Notes: a model not told the origin generated them from the letters alone. A stretch of DNA of 64,000 nt from Providencia burhodogranariea DSM 19968 (GCF_000314855.2 NZ_KB233225.1:183092-247091), one strand, 5' to 3'. Shown: positions 20,835-31,375, numbered from the stretch's first letter. Translations and numbers: made by a program.

Positions 20835-21449
20835 TTAAATTGCCCCCAGAAGATAAACAACGGTAAATACACAGATCCAAACTACGTCTAAGAAGTGCCA
20901 GAACAAGCTTAAGCAGTTCAGGCGAGTTTGGTTAACTTCGGTTAAGCCACGGCGTGAGATTTGAATCATCATAATGATAATCCAAACTAGACCACAAGTA
21001 ACGTGAATACCATGAGTTGCAACCAGAGCAAAGAAGCCAGATAGGAAGCCACTACGGTCAGGTCCGAAGCCTTCTGCAATAAGTTCATGGAACTCATAGA
21101 CTTCCATGATAACGAAGCCAAGGCCTAATAGGAAAGTCACAAACAGCCAAAGATTGACTGAGGCGATTTTACCTTTATGCATTGCTAGCATAGCGAAGCC
21201 ATAAGTGATACTACTGAATAACAGTAAGAATGTTTCACCTAAAACGAACTTCAGACTAAAAATGTCTTTACCTTCAGGGCCGCCAGCAGTGCCATCAGCC
21301 AGAACAACATAAGTAGCAAATAAAGAGGCAAACAGTATCAGGTCACTCATCAAGTAAACCCAGAAACCAAATACCTTAGTACCACCAGCATCGTGGTGCC
21401 CATGCTCTGCATGGGCTGCATTATGATTAGTCATAGTGTTAGTTGACAT
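20835..21449 (-). CDS. cyoC: Cytochrome bo3 ubiquinol oxidase subunit III CyoC
   Basis: Heme-copper oxidase subunit III with five membrane helices, stabilising the catalytic core in the inner membrane. The 204 residues equal the E. coli length. Family motifs are [20 protein letters not shown] near residue 27, [18 protein letters not shown] near 69 and [20 protein letters not shown] near 139. The N-terminus is His-rich ([11 protein letters not shown]). The start overlaps the end of cyoB by 11 bases, as in E. coli. Confidence 0.97.
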   Translation of the reverse strand: MSTNTMTNHNAAHAEHGHHDAGGTKVFGFWVYLMSDLILFASLFATYVVLADGTAGGPEGKDIFSLKFVLGETFLLLFSSITYGFAMLAMHKGKIASVNLWLFVTFLLGLGFVIMEVYEFHELIAEGFGPDRSGFLSGFFALVATHGIHVTCGLVWIIIMMIQISRRGLTEVNQTRLNCLSLFWHFLDVVWICVFTVVYLLGAI

Positions 21450-23430
21450 CGTTCACACCTGCCTTACGTAAGTCTTCAAAGTGCTTATTCTCGATTTCTT
21501 CGATTTCAGCCACAGGTACGTAGTAATCAACATCTTCGTCGAAGCTTTTTGCAATCCAAGTAACAATCATGCCACCGAAACCAACGATTGCTAGCCACCA
21601 GATGTGCCAAATCATTGCGAAACCAAATATCAAACTGAATGCAGCAATAATCACGCCTGCACCTGTATTTTTTGGCATATGAATTTCTTCATATTCAGTA
21701 GGTTGCTTGTGAGCAGTACCTTTTTCTTTCATATCCCACCAAGCATCACGAGTTTGGATGTGTGGTTCGACAGCGAAGTTATAAAAAGGCGGTGGTGAAG
21801 AGGTTGCCCACTCAAGAGTACGTCCGCCCCATGGATCTCCCGTTAAATCACGGTTTTCATGGCGATCACGGATACTTACGATGACTTGGACAACTTGACA
21901 TGCAATACCGATAGCAATCAGCGCAGCACCACATGCAGCCACTACTAGCATTGTGTGGTAAGTTGGGTCAATGTTTTGGCTTATACGACGGGTCATACCC
22001 ATAAAGCCAAGAACATACAGCGGCATAAATGCAACGAAGAAACCGATGATCCAGAACCAGAAGGCACGAACACCCCATTTTTCGTTCAGAGTGAAGCCGT
22101 AAGCTTTCGGGAACCAATAAGTCAGACCAGCGAAACAGCCGAACACAACACCACCAATAATAACGTTATGGAAGTGAGCAATTAAGAACAAGCTGTTGTG
22201 TAGAACGAAGTTAGCACCAGGAACAGCAAGAAGAACACCCGTCATACCACCAACAGAGAAGGTGATAATGAATCCGATGGTCCACAGCATTGGCGATTTA
22301 AACTCGATACGGCCTTGATACATAGTAAACAGCCAGTTGAAGATCTTAACCCCTGTTGGGATTGCAATAATCATGGTTGCTATACCGAAGAAGGCATTGA
22401 CGTTCGCACCGGACCCCATCGTAAAGAAGTGGTGAAGCCAAACAATGAACGACATGATAGTAATAACGATTGTTGCCCATACCAGTGAGGTATAGCCGAA
22501 CAGACGTTTTTTCGAGAACGTTGCTGCAATTTCAGAGAACACTCCGAACACTGGCAGAACAAGAATATACACCTCTGGATGGCCCCAGGCCCAAATCAGG
22601 TTGATGTACATCATCATGTTGCCGCCCATATCATTGGTAAAGAAATGGGTGCCCAGATAACGGTCTAATGTCAGCAGTGTGATTGTCACAGTCAGAATAG
22701 GGAAGGCTGCGATAATCAAAATATTGGTACAGAAAGCTGCCCAAGTAAATACAGGCATCTTCATCATCGACATACCAGGCGCACGCATGCGAATGATAGT
22801 TGCGAAGAAGTTAACACCCGTTAGTAGCGTACCGATACCGGATATTTGGAGACTCCATATCCAATAATCGACCCCGACACCAGGGTTGTACTCCAAGCCG
22901 GACAACGGCGGATAAGCTAACCAACCTGTTTGTGCGAATTCACCTACCCCTAAAGATAAGTTAATCAGCACGACACCAACCACGAAGAACCAAAAGCTTA
23001 ATGAGTTCAAGAATGGGAAGGCAACGTCACGCGCACCGATTTGTAGTGGCACAACAAGGTTCATTAAACCAACAACAAATGGCGTAGCCATGAAGAAAAT
23101 CATGATAACGCCGTGAGCTGTAAAGATTTGGTCATAGTGATGAGGGTTCAAAAACCCTTCTTGGCCTGCAGAGGCAAGAACCTGCTGACCACGCATCATG
23201 ATGGCATCCGCAAATCCGCGGAACAACATGACTATCGCTACGATGATATACATAATACCGATTTTTTTATGGTCAACAGTTGTTAACCACTCTTTCCACA
23301 ACCATTTCCATTTACCGAAGTAACTGATCGCACCCACAAGCGCTAAGCCGCCAATGACGATAGCAATTAGTGTGACAACGATAATAGGTTCATGGAGCGG
23401 AACTGCATCCAGTGTTAATTTTCCGAACAT
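21439..23430 (-). CDS. cyoB: Cytochrome bo3 ubiquinol oxidase subunit I CyoB
   Basis: Catalytic proton-pumping subunit that carries low-spin heme b, high-spin heme o3 and CuB and reduces oxygen to water with electrons from ubiquinol. The 663 residues equal the E. coli length. The metal ligands are visible: His of [16 protein letters not shown] near 106, [12 protein letters not shown] near 282 with the cross-linked His-Tyr pair, [11 protein letters not shown] near 331 for CuB, and [13 protein letters not shown] near 415. It lies four bases after cyoA and overlaps cyoC. Confidence 0.98.
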   Translation of the reverse strand: MFGKLTLDAVPLHEPIIVVTLIAIVIGGLALVGAISYFGKWKWLWKEWLTTVDHKKIGIMYIIVAIVMLFRGFADAIMMRGQQVLASAGQEGFLNPHHYDQIFTAHGVIMIFFMATPFVVGLMNLVVPLQIGARDVAFPFLNSLSFWFFVVGVVLINLSLGVGEFAQTGWLAYPPLSGLEYNPGVGVDYWIWSLQISGIGTLLTGVNFFATIIRMRAPGMSMMKMPVFTWAAFCTNILIIAAFPILTVTITLLTLDRYLGTHFFTNDMGGNMMMYINLIWAWGHPEVYILVLPVFGVFSEIAATFSKKRLFGYTSLVWATIVITIMSFIVWLHHFFTMGSGANVNAFFGIATMIIAIPTGVKIFNWLFTMYQGRIEFKSPMLWTIGFIITFSVGGMTGVLLAVPGANFVLHNSLFLIAHFHNVIIGGVVFGCFAGLTYWFPKAYGFTLNEKWGVRAFWFWIIGFFVAFMPLYVLGFMGMTRRISQNIDPTYHTMLVVAACGAALIAIGIACQVVQVIVSIRDRHENRDLTGDPWGGRTLEWATSSPPPFYNFAVEPHIQTRDAWWDMKEKGTAHKQPTEYEEIHMPKNTGAGVIIAAFSLIFGFAMIWHIWWLAIVGFGGMIVTWIAKSFDEDVDYYVPVAEIEEIENKHFEDLRKAGVNDVN

Positions 23431-23434
23431 GCCC

Positions 23435-24382
23435 TTATTCCTCAGTGCCTGTATGAGCAGAGTGGCTCATATGCATAGAATGACCTGCAGATTCATCTTT
23501 CGACTCTACAGGTGCGTGACCTTTATGGTGCTCATGACCAAATTTGAGAACAATGTCTTGGTACAGATTAGGTTTCACGCTAGAGAAGTAGGTAACAGGA
23601 ACGTTTGTGCTCGGCTTAGCGACTTCGTCGAAAGCTTGCATAGTATCCATAGTTTTTGGTGAGGCTTTCACCTTTTGAACCCACTCATCAAAACCTTGGC
23701 GATCTTGAGTTGCAATTGCATTAAACTTCATATCGGAGAAACCATGGCCACTATAGCTTGCAGAAAATCCTTTATAAGTGCCTGGTTCATTAGCGATCAA
23801 ATGAAGCTTAGTTTGCATTCCTGCCATTGCGTAGATTTGGCCACCTAAAGATGGAATGAAGAACGAGTTCATCACCGAATCAGACGTAATTTTGAAATTG
23901 ACAGGGACACCAGTAGGGAACGCAATTTCGTTAACTGTCGCGATACCTTGCTCAGGATAAATAAATATCCATTTCCAGTCAGCGGAAATAACTTCAATGG
24001 TGACAGGTTCCTGATCACTAACTAATGGCTGATAAGGATCAAGCTCATGAGTCGTTTTCCAAGTGATAGCACCTAGAATGATGACGATAATGATAGGAAC
24101 AGTCCAACAGACTAACTCAATTTTATTAGAGTGAGACCAATTTGGACGGTAGGTTGCTGATTTATTGGATTCACGATATTTCACGGCAAAGATAATTGAC
24201 ATGAAAATAACAGGAATCACAACAACGAGCATTAAGCCGATTGCAATAAGAATCAGCTCTTTCTGTTTAACGCCAACGGCGCCTTTAGGATCCATCAACA
24301 CCATATCGCAACCGCCTAATAATAAGGCAGCAGCAACCAGCGAGATTGCTCCAATGCTTTTTTTGTAGTTCATAAGTCTCAT
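23435..24382 (-). CDS. cyoA: Cytochrome bo3 ubiquinol oxidase subunit II CyoA
   Basis: Membrane-anchored lipoprotein subunit of the bo3 oxidase. I start at ATG 24382, giving 315 residues ([16 protein letters not shown]), the E. coli length. A TTG at 24394 and an ATG at 24373 are alternatives. The signal peptide ends in the lipobox LLLGGC with Cys at residue 25. Two membrane helices follow (about 42-67 and 88-108), then the periplasmic cupredoxin-like domain ([20 protein letters not shown] near 136), which lacks a CuA site, as expected for a quinol oxidase. It is the first gene of cyoABCDE. The C-terminal tail is His-rich. Confidence 0.96.
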   Translation of the reverse strand: MRLMNYKKSIGAISLVAAALLLGGCDMVLMDPKGAVGVKQKELILIAIGLMLVVVIPVIFMSIIFAVKYRESNKSATYRPNWSHSNKIELVCWTVPIIIVIILGAITWKTTHELDPYQPLVSDQEPVTIEVISADWKWIFIYPEQGIATVNEIAFPTGVPVNFKITSDSVMNSFFIPSLGGQIYAMAGMQTKLHLIANEPGTYKGFSASYSGHGFSDMKFNAIATQDRQGFDEWVQKVKASPKTMDTMQAFDEVAKPSTNVPVTYFSSVKPNLYQDIVLKFGHEHHKGHAPVESKDESAGHSMHMSHSAHTGTEE

Positions 24383-24432
24383 CCACGACCCCAAATGACA
24401 AAGATTCTAATTGTCGTTTCATCAGTGGGGGC

Positions 24433-24461
24433 ATTCTACGGTAAGGTTATGTTAGTGTAAA
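24433..24461 (-). promoter_or_regulatory. Sigma-70 promoter of the cyo operon
   Basis: On the minus strand TTTACA (24461-24456) and TAGAAT (24438-24433) are separated by exactly 17 bases, each matching consensus in five of six positions. Transcription would start near 24426, leaving a leader of about 44 bases before cyoA. Confidence 0.75.
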
Positions 24462-24499
24462 CAATTGTAAGGTAAAGAAATGGGATTGTTAGCTCTTTA

Positions 24500-24515
24500 T
24501 GTTAATATGATCACA
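24500..24515 (-). promoter_or_regulatory. Candidate CRP site upstream of cyo
   Basis: On the minus strand TGTGATCATATTAACA matches TGTGA-N6-TCACA in nine of ten positions. It is centred about 81 bases upstream of the inferred cyo start. CRP activation of cyo is known in E. coli; its operation here is an inference. The rest of 24529-24808 is AT-rich with no gene seen. Confidence 0.45.
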
Positions 24516-24689
24516 TGTGACGAAATCATAATAAAAAAGTTAACAGTTAAGTAGATTATATCTGTCTTTAGAAAAAACAGTGGTAATAGTAAAGTATCCT
24601 TGTCATTTATCAAAGAAAAATATGTACAAAAGTGAGATGAAAATAAAGAAACTGATATAGGTTTTAAATGAAATTTCAGATTGAAATAT

Positions 24690-24728
24690 AAATTTTCTAG
24701 CGATAAGGCGATTAAAACTACCTTATCG
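24690..24728 (-). terminator. Possible terminator downstream of the porin pseudogene
   Basis: CGATAAGG at 24701-24708 and CCTTATCG at 24721-24728 form an eight-base stem. On the minus strand it is followed by CTAGAAAATTTATATTT, an imperfect U tract. Confidence 0.4.
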
Positions 24729-24808
24729 ACTAAATGTCGTTAATTTTATTATAATGAATTGAAAATTTTGATTTTTATTTATTTATTTAGAAAGTTTTCT
24801 CTACGTAT

Positions 24809-25579
24809 TTAGAATGTATACTTTAATGTATAAATGATTGCATCCTGATAAAAATCATCACCTAATTTATTATCGGCATAGCGATATTGAATGCCCGCTG
24901 ATAAGTTTGGTGTCGCATTCCACCAAAATGCGAGAGCGCCATTCACACCATCGCGACCACCATTACCATAACGTTTATGGCGTGTGAATTCCATTTCTGT
25001 CCAGTTAGTGATCATGAAATCTTCTTCATACATTTTAAATCCATAGCCTGCTACCCAGCCTAATATATAGCCATTATTGCCTGAGTAATATGTTTGATCA
25101 ACATAGTGCATTGCGATGAATGGCTTGAACCAGACATCACCAATTAACGTATTGTAGCCTAAACCATATAGGGTGTTAACTTCATGGAAATTACCACCAT
25201 ATTTAGCTCCGGGCATAGACCAAGTACCATAAACGTGACCATATAGGTTAAAACCTCTATCCCCTAAATAATAACGTCCAGTGGTTTTTATTGTATAACG
25301 CTGATTACGCCCTGGCTCTGTACGGCGTTTGTGAAATGGGTTTTCTACATCGAAAAAGCCATACAACTCTCCCCAATTGAAGTTAGCGCCACCTTCTAAC
25401 TCAATATAGGCAAAATCTTTTTTTCGTGTAGTGTTTTCTGATTTAGTTTCGGTACGATGAGATCAGTCTAAATAGTTGATATTGATATCCGCGAAACCAT
25501 TTTGGTAGCCAAGAAAGTCATCAGCATTAGCTGTTCCTGCTAAAGATGCAACAGCAGCGACGTAGATAAGTTTTTTCAT
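24809..25579 (-). pseudogene. Tsx/OmpK-family outer membrane channel, in-frame TGA at codon 39
   Basis: Reading from ATG 25579 gives a signal peptide (MKKLIYVAAVASLAGTANA, cleavage before DDFLGYQNG) and a short mature segment ending NINYLD, then TGA at 25465-25463. The same frame continues with SHRTETKSENTTRKKDFAYI and the 185-residue stretch MYGFFDVENPF through AIIYTLKYTF, which ends in a typical beta-barrel terminal Phe. Total 256 codons. The pattern of alternating residues and GYGFKMYEEDFMITNW resembles nucleoside-specific channel proteins of the Tsx/OmpK family. The TGA most simply replaces a TGG Trp codon. No frameshift is visible. Exact family is moderately certain. Confidence 0.8.
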
Positions 25580-25770
25580 AATATATAATTTTCACTTAAT
25601 TATTTGCTTTGGTTATTATTGATGCTATCCAAATTTCAACCATCCATTGAATTATGGATGTTAGGCTTTTGATCTACAAATAAGAAATTAATTTAAATAA
25701 TTAAGTTATATTAATCACTTTTTATTCGTTTTAGTGTCAAAATTTGCTAGTCGGATCTTGATTTTGAAAT

Positions 25771-25806
25771 CAAAAAACCCGGAGTGAATTAGTTACACTC
25801 CGGGTT
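25771..25806 (-). terminator. Rho-independent terminator after ampG
   Basis: Eleven-base perfect stem: AACCCGGAGTG at 25776-25786 with CACTCCGGGTT at 25796-25806. On the minus strand it is followed by TTTTTTG, 20 bases past the ampG stop. Confidence 0.9.
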
Positions 25807-25825
25807 GGTTTCTTTGATTAATAAT

Positions 25826-27328
25826 TTATTTCTTAACTATTTTACGTACAGCAAAGAAATCAAGGCACCCGCCAACGATTAAACTTATTCCACCAATACT
25901 GACACCTGCATTGAATATCATGTTTTGGTAATCGGGTAGGGCAAGCCACAATGATATATGAGAAGTGAATAGATAGATTTTAATGGGCGAGAAAGCAGTC
26001 ACTAATAAAATTAGTAACCAAATTGCAAGAATGCTGATAGCAACAATGAGAGAATAAACAGCGGCCTTGTATGCTTTAGCATATTGTTCTCGACGCTGGA
26101 ATAACCCTGTGGTTTGGGTATAAATCAATGAGGTTCTACAGGCAAGTAATAACAAAATACCCGGCACAGCAACGAAAATTGAAATTAAATAAAACATTGG
26201 CCAGCCATAGGTGCTGACAAAAATACTAGCAACAGGTCCTATATAGACTCTCCCAACAGCGGAAAGTGCAGATAGCAGTGCAAATTGTGTTGCTGATAAT
26301 GACTTATTACATAAGGTCATTAGTAGGGCAACAAATGCTGCAGTACCCATTCCTGAAAATATATTTTCCAGAAAAATAATTGAACCCATGCTGATAATGT
26401 TGGGTGGTGTTACGGCAAGGAACCAGTAACCTATATTGGAAACGCCTTGTAAAATACCGAAGACAAATAGAGCTTTAAATAAGCTCATATTTCGCATTAA
26501 ATAACCACCAAACAGCGCCCCTATAATAGTGGCGGTCATACCAACAGTTTTATTAACTGCACCGACTTCACTTAAGCTAAAACCAAGACCATTAAGTAAA
26601 AAGTTAGTATTGAGGGCCATTACAAAGGCATCGCCCATTTTATAAAAAACCAATAGCAATAGTATTAACCATGCATTGTTACGACTGAAGAATTCAGCTA
26701 ATGGCTCGTAAATAGCATCTTTTAATGAGGTGGGTGCCGCACCGTTATCTTCTGGCTCTTTGGCGAGTAGTGTGGCAATAACACCAATCAACATCAAACC
26801 CGCCATGAGCAAGTAGAGTTGTTTCCATGTGAGGAATTTATCCGCCATCCATAACGCCAACCCACCGGAAACTAGCATGCTGATGCGGTAACCCATAACA
26901 GAAACTGCTGCGCCGAACCCGCGTTCTTCTGCGCTTAATAAGTCCGTTTTGTAAGCATCAAATACGATATCTTGTGATGCAGAGAAGAAAGCCACTGAGA
27001 CAGCCAGTGCTGCTAGCCACCATAAATGTTCTGACGGGTTCATAAAACCCATGGCTGCAATACTAATAATTAGAAGGAGTTGTGTTGTTATCAACCAGCC
27101 TCTACGCCTACCAAGGAATGGTGGCGTATACCTATCCATCATAGGAGACCAAAGAAACTTTAAAACATAAGCTTGGCCGACAAGTGAAAAAAAACCGATA
27201 GTTTTAATATCAATGTTTTCAACCGTTAACCAAGCTTGTAATGTTCCCGCCGTAAGGGCTAAAGGCAGGCCAGAGACGAAACCTAATAGGATTAAAATGG
27301 CAGTATTGGGTAAAAAAACGCGGGACAT
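25826..27328 (-). CDS. ampG: Muropeptide permease AmpG
   Basis: Inner-membrane MFS-type permease importing GlcNAc-anhydroMurNAc peptides released from the cell wall for recycling. In species with an AmpC regulator this supply controls beta-lactamase induction. It has 500 residues (E. coli 491) with about 14 membrane segments. Conserved stretches are ILLGFVSGLPLALTAGTLQA near residue 13, VENIDIKTIGFFSLVGQAYV near 36, SASQDIVFDAYKTDLL near 115 and ATQFALLSALSAVGRVYIGP near 350. It follows yajG on the same strand with 111 bases between, as in E. coli. The broken porin gene is inserted between it and cyoA. Confidence 0.96.
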   Translation of the reverse strand: MSRVFLPNTAILILLGFVSGLPLALTAGTLQAWLTVENIDIKTIGFFSLVGQAYVLKFLWSPMMDRYTPPFLGRRRGWLITTQLLLIISIAAMGFMNPSEHLWWLAALAVSVAFFSASQDIVFDAYKTDLLSAEERGFGAAVSVMGYRISMLVSGGLALWMADKFLTWKQLYLLMAGLMLIGVIATLLAKEPEDNGAAPTSLKDAIYEPLAEFFSRNNAWLILLLLVFYKMGDAFVMALNTNFLLNGLGFSLSEVGAVNKTVGMTATIIGALFGGYLMRNMSLFKALFVFGILQGVSNIGYWFLAVTPPNIISMGSIIFLENIFSGMGTAAFVALLMTLCNKSLSATQFALLSALSAVGRVYIGPVASIFVSTYGWPMFYLISIFVAVPGILLLLACRTSLIYTQTTGLFQRREQYAKAYKAAVYSLIVAISILAIWLLILLVTAFSPIKIYLFTSHISLWLALPDYQNMIFNAGVSIGGISLIVGGCLDFFAVRKIVKK

Positions 27329-27376
27329 AATCTTCCTATAGGTTCGCTATCTTATTAAATATTGAGTGTATGTTTA

Positions 27377-27413
27377 ATAACCAGTTGTCAGTGTGACCAT
27401 AACAACTGGTTAT
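27377..27413 (-). other. Intercistronic hairpin between yajG and ampG
   Basis: Perfect twelve-base inverted repeat: ATAACCAGTTGT at 27377-27388 with ACAACTGGTTAT at 27402-27413. On the minus strand it is followed by TAAACATACACTC, a poor U tract, so it may be a partial terminator or an RNA-stability hairpin controlling ampG relative to yajG. Confidence 0.55.
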
Positions 27414-27439
27414 GCATTCAGAGGAGTAGTGAAGTTCAA

Positions 27440-28018
27440 TTATCGAGAATTTTGTTTGATAAACTGAGTCAATTCTTGATCGTTTGCCATATCTGTTATC
27501 AAATCAGTCAATGCTGTATTGATTGCTTTTTCTATCTTGTCATTGCTTGCGCCTAACAGCTCTTGATTGTTGTAGTTACGTGTAAACGTCCGTGATTTTG
27601 TGGAACCATTTGGTGCTGTTGCATTCACTGTAACACTCGAATTGACAGTAATGTTATGACGTAAGTTACCTTCAGTGACCTGAGCATTCAATTGGTTTAG
27701 CTGTACCACTAAATTAACATTTGCGGGTGACGATACCATGAAGCCACGTGCAGCCATTTGTTTTTCCACGGCTTCCTGCATTAAATAACGCGGATCGCGT
27801 GAGGGTGATAATACGACCAAAGCACCATTCCGGTTAACTTCAGATAGTGATTTTGATGTTCTATTGTCGATACTGCTGATGCTAATTGAAGTGGCATTCA
27901 GTGTTGGATTTCTCGCTGGCAGTGTAATCTTGGGCTCAAGCGATAAAGTATTGTTACTTGTTGCACAACCTGCTAGAAGAAATAGTGCAAAAAGTGGAAA
28001 ACAAAGTTTTCTTAACAT
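27440..28018 (-). CDS. yajG: YajG family lipoprotein
   Basis: Predicted lipoprotein of unknown function. The 192 residues equal the E. coli YajG length. The signal peptide MLRKLCFPLFALFLLAGC ends in the lipobox LAGC with Cys at residue 18. The mature part shows VVLSPSRDPRYLMQEAVEKQ near 68 and NHNITVNSSVTVNATAP-like Ser/Thr/Asn-rich strands, and a C-terminal helical tail. It is the first gene before ampG and is divergent from bolA, with 297 bases between the starts. The pairing with ampG suggests a cell-wall related role, which is only an inference. Confidence 0.93.
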   Translation of the reverse strand: MLRKLCFPLFALFLLAGCATSNNTLSLEPKITLPARNPTLNATSISISSIDNRTSKSLSEVNRNGALVVLSPSRDPRYLMQEAVEKQMAARGFMVSSPANVNLVVQLNQLNAQVTEGNLRHNITVNSSVTVNATAPNGSTKSRTFTRNYNNQELLGASNDKIEKAINTALTDLITDMANDQELTQFIKQNSR

Positions 28019-28315
28019 AATTTTTCCAGTTCATCTTTCCTAATTGAGTACGTTCCGTTATGGTGCAACTTATGATCTACCCATAGTACATCGAGTTATT
28101 GCGATCTTGATTAAATGCAATTACCTAACTGAAACTCGAGCTATTTTGAGCATAGTACCATGTTGACGGATTTCTTGAATGATTAGGCAACATTTTCAGG
28201 AAAAATTCGCCAAATCGGACAACTATCATACCATTGGAGAGTGATTTTCCACTATCGCCACAAAAAAGATAACAAAAAAAACGTAAAATTTAGGGTTAAT
28301 AAAGGAGTTATTTTT

Positions 28316-28654
28316 ATGGATACGAATTCACCACTGGACATGCAATCTCGGGTTAGGCAAAAATTGCATGTAGCCTTTGACCCCACTCATCTTGAAGTTA
28401 TTAATGAGAGCTATCAGCACAATGTCCCCCCGGGTTCAGAAAGCCACTTTAAAGTAATTTTGGTGAGTGAAAAATTCGAAAATAAACGTATGGTTGCCCG
28501 TCATCGTGAAATTTATGCTATTTTGGCGGACGAATTAGCCGGGAGCATTCATGCTTTAGCGCTCCATACCTATACTCCGTTGGAGTGGAGCGAATTAACA
28601 GATACTGCATTAAATTCACCGGCATGTCGTGGTGGTGGTAAAACAAGCGGGTGA
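28316..28654 (+). CDS. bolA: BolA family protein
   Basis: Stress and stationary-phase morphogene product with a class II KH-like fold, acting with monothiol glutaredoxins and as a DNA-binding regulator of cell-wall genes in E. coli. I choose ATG 28316 because AAGGAG at 28302-28307 precedes it, giving 112 residues (E. coli 105). The N-terminus is about seven residues longer (MDTNSPLDMQSRVRQKLHVA). The conserved core is SYQHNVPPGSESHFKVILVS near residue 36, RHREIYAILADEL near 62, and VHALALHTYT-like IHALALHTYT near 79. Confidence 0.95.
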   Translation: MDTNSPLDMQSRVRQKLHVAFDPTHLEVINESYQHNVPPGSESHFKVILVSEKFENKRMVARHREIYAILADELAGSIHALALHTYTPLEWSELTDTALNSPACRGGGKTSG

Positions 28655-28823
28655 TTGACTCGTTGACTGTTTTGCTGTCATTCTGATGTGATAATTCACT
28701 CAATTTATGATGACGTTATTTTATATTGATGAATGTTTTTTCTTCAATTCTCTTGAAGAATGAATTTTTTAGTCAGAAAAGTCACAAATAAAGAGGAATA
28801 ATTGCTTCTTTTATCGGCTTTTC

Positions 28824-28852
28824 TCGACTCAGAGCATATGCATCGGTATAAT
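28824..28852 (+). promoter_or_regulatory. Sigma-70 promoter of tig
   Basis: TCGACT at 28824-28829 and a perfect TATAAT at 28847-28852 are spaced by 17 bases, 160 bases before tig. The gap 28655-28823 upstream, and the long leader 28853-29011, hold no gene that I can see; the leader is GC-richer than its surroundings and could fold. Confidence 0.7.
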
Positions 28853-29011
28853 GTTGCGTCTAATTTTCAGTAAGGTTTCGGGACGCTTCTGATATCAGGG
28901 ATGACCGTTGTGAAAACAACGCCCCCGGTTCTGGAAGGGAGAAGGTCATTAAAATTTAATGGCATAACTCTGGAGTAGACCGATCACTAAGATTTTTTTT
29001 GAGGTAAAAAG

Positions 29012-30316
29012 ATGCAAGTTTCTGTTGAAACGACTCAAGGCCTTGGGCGTCGTGTAACAATCACCGTTCCTGCTGCCGATATTGATAAAGCAGTAAACAG
29101 CGAGCTGGTCAGCGTCGCGAAGAAAGTTCGTGTTGATGGTTTCCGTAAAGGAAAAGTACCAATGAACATCGTTAAACAGCGTTACGGCGCGTCTGTTATG
29201 CAAGACGTTCTGGGCGATGTTATGCAACGTAACTTCATCAACGCTATTGTTGAACAAAAAATCAATCCAGCGGGTGCACCTAGCTATAAGCCAGAAATGC
29301 TCGAAGATGGTCAAGATTTTGTTTACTCTGTTGAATTCGAAGTTTATCCAGAAATTGAACTGAAAGGTCTGGAAACTATCGAAGTCGAAAAACCAGTTGT
29401 TTCCGTTAAAGATGAAGATCTGGAAAACATGCTGGAAACTCTGCGTAAACAACAAGCTCAGTGGGCTGAAGTGTCTGAAGCAGCAACAGCTGATTCACGT
29501 ATCACTATCGACTTTACTGGCTCTATTGACGGTGAAGAGTTTGAAGGCGGTAAAGCTGAAGACTTCGCACTGGTCATGGGCGAAGGCCGTATGATCCCTG
29601 GCTTTGAAGATGGCGTTGTTGGTCACAAAGCTGGCGAAGAGTTTGATATCGAAGTTAACTTCCCAGAAGATTACCATGCTGAAAACCTAAAAGGTAAAGC
29701 TGCAAAATTTGCAATCGTTCTGAAGAAAGTTGAACAGCGTGAACTACCAGAATTTACTGAAGAGTTTATTAAACGTTTCGGTATTGCTGATGGCACACTG
29801 GAAGGCCTGCGTGCAGAAGTCCGTAAAAATATGGAACGTGAACTGAAAAATGCGGTACGTAACCGTGTTAAAGCTCAAGTTCTAGATGGTTTGGTTAATG
29901 CCAACGATATCGAAGTTCCAGCAGCAGTTGTTGATGGTGAAATCGACGTTTTACGTCGTCAAGCGGCTCAACGTTTTGGTGGCAACGAACAGCAAGCGAT
30001 GGAACTTCCTCGTGAATTGTTTGAAGAACAAGCTAAACGTCGTGTTGTTATTGGTTTGCTGTTAGGCGAAGTGATCAGCACAAACGAACTGAAAGCTGAT
30101 GAAGATCGCGTTAAAGTACTGATCGAAGAAATGGCATCAGCTTACGAAGATCCGTCAGAAGTTATCGAATACTACAGCAAAAACAATGAACTGATGAATA
30201 GTGTTCGTAACTTAGCATTAGAAGAACAAGCAGTAGAAAAAGTTCTTGAAGCTGCTAAAGTCACAGAGAAAGAAACTAATTTCACTGAGTTGATGAACCA
30301 AGTTCAAGCTGGTTAA
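29012..30316 (+). CDS. tig: Trigger factor
   Basis: Ribosome-associated chaperone and peptidyl-prolyl isomerase that meets nascent chains at the exit tunnel. It has 434 residues (E. coli 432). The N-terminal domain carries the ribosome-docking signature GFRKGKVP near residue 44. The FKBP-type isomerase domain spans about 150-245 ([20 protein letters not shown]), followed by the C-terminal substrate-cradling arms. GAGG at 29001-29004 is the ribosome-binding site. It heads the tig-clpP-clpX-lon quality-control block, and a terminator follows at 30344. Confidence 0.98.
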   Translation: MQVSVETTQGLGRRVTITVPAADIDKAVNSELVSVAKKVRVDGFRKGKVPMNIVKQRYGASVMQDVLGDVMQRNFINAIVEQKINPAGAPSYKPEMLEDGQDFVYSVEFEVYPEIELKGLETIEVEKPVVSVKDEDLENMLETLRKQQAQWAEVSEAATADSRITIDFTGSIDGEEFEGGKAEDFALVMGEGRMIPGFEDGVVGHKAGEEFDIEVNFPEDYHAENLKGKAAKFAIVLKKVEQRELPEFTEEFIKRFGIADGTLEGLRAEVRKNMERELKNAVRNRVKAQVLDGLVNANDIEVPAAVVDGEIDVLRRQAAQRFGGNEQQAMELPRELFEEQAKRRVVIGLLLGEVISTNELKADEDRVKVLIEEMASAYEDPSEVIEYYSKNNELMNSVRNLALEEQAVEKVLEAAKVTEKETNFTELMNQVQAG

Positions 30317-30343
30317 TTTTACTTTTTGAGTTGTTCAAATGAT

Positions 30344-30373
30344 AAACCCGTAGTGTTGCGCTACGGGTTTTTT
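30344..30373 (+). terminator. Rho-independent terminator after tig
   Basis: AAACCCGTAG at 30344-30353 pairs with CTACGGGTTT at 30361-30370 and is followed by T to 30373. Confidence 0.92.
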
Positions 30374-30754
30374 GTCAATAAGAATAAAATAGCCTTGAAA
30401 ATAATATTTATGCCCTAATCTTGATATGAATATTACAGTATTATATTCAAGGTATTTATACCGTTATTATCGGTTAGATACGGTTTAATCTGAAAGCACA
30501 AATCAGTGAATCCTTACAGACTTGTGTTAAACTATTTTATAGAGCGTCTATTTTCTGCTGCATAATTAGCATCGTTGAAACTCACTTTTCTGAAATACTT
30601 AAATTAAGTCAGACGAAATAAAAAGTGAGCGAATATATGCAAGAGACAGAAAATTTAAAGACAAATTGTTTGTTTGTGGCAGCATTTTTGCCCTAAAGTC
30701 GGGTAGACAGCAAATTAGGCGCAAGCACCAGAAAGTTTTTAATAGGAGATTTTG
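30374..30754 (+). other. Upstream region of clpP
   Basis: About 0.38 kb with no gene seen. It must contain the clpP promoter, but I found neither a convincing sigma-70 pair nor a good sigma-32 (heat-shock) promoter. A weak pair TTACAG (30514-30519) and TTATAG (30537-30542) is spaced 17 bases. AGGAG at 30744-30748 is the clpP ribosome-binding site. Confidence 0.3.
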
Positions 30755-31375
30755 ATGTCACATTTTGGCGGTCAGGAAAAGCTAGCATCCCAAATGGCAT
30801 TAGTGCCAATGGTCATTGAGCAGACCTCTCGGGGTGAACGTTCATACGATATTTACTCACGTCTGTTAAAAGAACGTATTATCTTCCTGACTGGTCAGGT
30901 GGAAGATCATATGGCGAATTTAATCGTCGCACAGATGCTATTTTTGGAAGCAGAAAATCCAGAAAAAGATATCCAGCTATACATCAACTCCCCCGGCGGT
31001 GTGATCACTGCGGGTATGTCAATTTATGACACCATGCAATTTATTAAACCAGATGTTAGTACTATTTGTATGGGGCAAGCTTGCTCAATGGGTGCTTTCT
31101 TACTAACGGCTGGAACAAAAGGCAAACGCTTCTGCTTGCCTAATTCTCGTGTCATGATCCACCAACCTTTAGGTGGTTATCAAGGCCAAGCAACAGATAT
31201 TGAAATTCACGCTCAGGAAATTCTGAAAGTAAAATCTAGAATGAATGAATTGATGGCACTGCATACAGGTAAATCCATCGAAGAGATTAATCGTGATACT
31301 GAACGTGATCGTTTCTTATCTGCGAATGAAGCTAAAGAATATGGTTTAGTCGATCAAATTTATACTAGCCGTTAA
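30755..31375 (+). CDS. clpP: ATP-dependent Clp protease proteolytic subunit ClpP
   Basis: Serine peptidase forming a two-ring 14-mer that degrades proteins fed in by ClpX or ClpA. ATG 30755 ([20 protein letters not shown]) gives 206 residues, E. coli 207. The catalytic triad is at Ser111 ([11 protein letters not shown]), His136 ([11 protein letters not shown]) and Asp185 ([10 protein letters not shown]) in precursor numbering. The N-terminal propeptide precedes ALVPMV, matching the E. coli processing site. The residue before the catalytic Ser is Cys, where E. coli has Ala. It lies 115 bases upstream of clpX in the same direction. Confidence 0.98.
   Translation: MSHFGGQEKLASQMALVPMVIEQTSRGERSYDIYSRLLKERIIFLTGQVEDHMANLIVAQMLFLEAENPEKDIQLYINSPGGVITAGMSIYDTMQFIKPDVSTICMGQACSMGAFLLTAGTKGKRFCLPNSRVMIHQPLGGYQGQATDIEIHAQEILKVKSRMNELMALHTGKSIEEINRDTERDRFLSANEAKEYGLVDQIYTSR

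Noticed and set aside
25449-25470. Selenocysteine at the in-frame TGA of the porin pseudogene
   Set aside because: No convincing SECIS-like hairpin was recognised just downstream, and outer-membrane channel proteins are not known selenoproteins. A Trp codon mutation is simpler.
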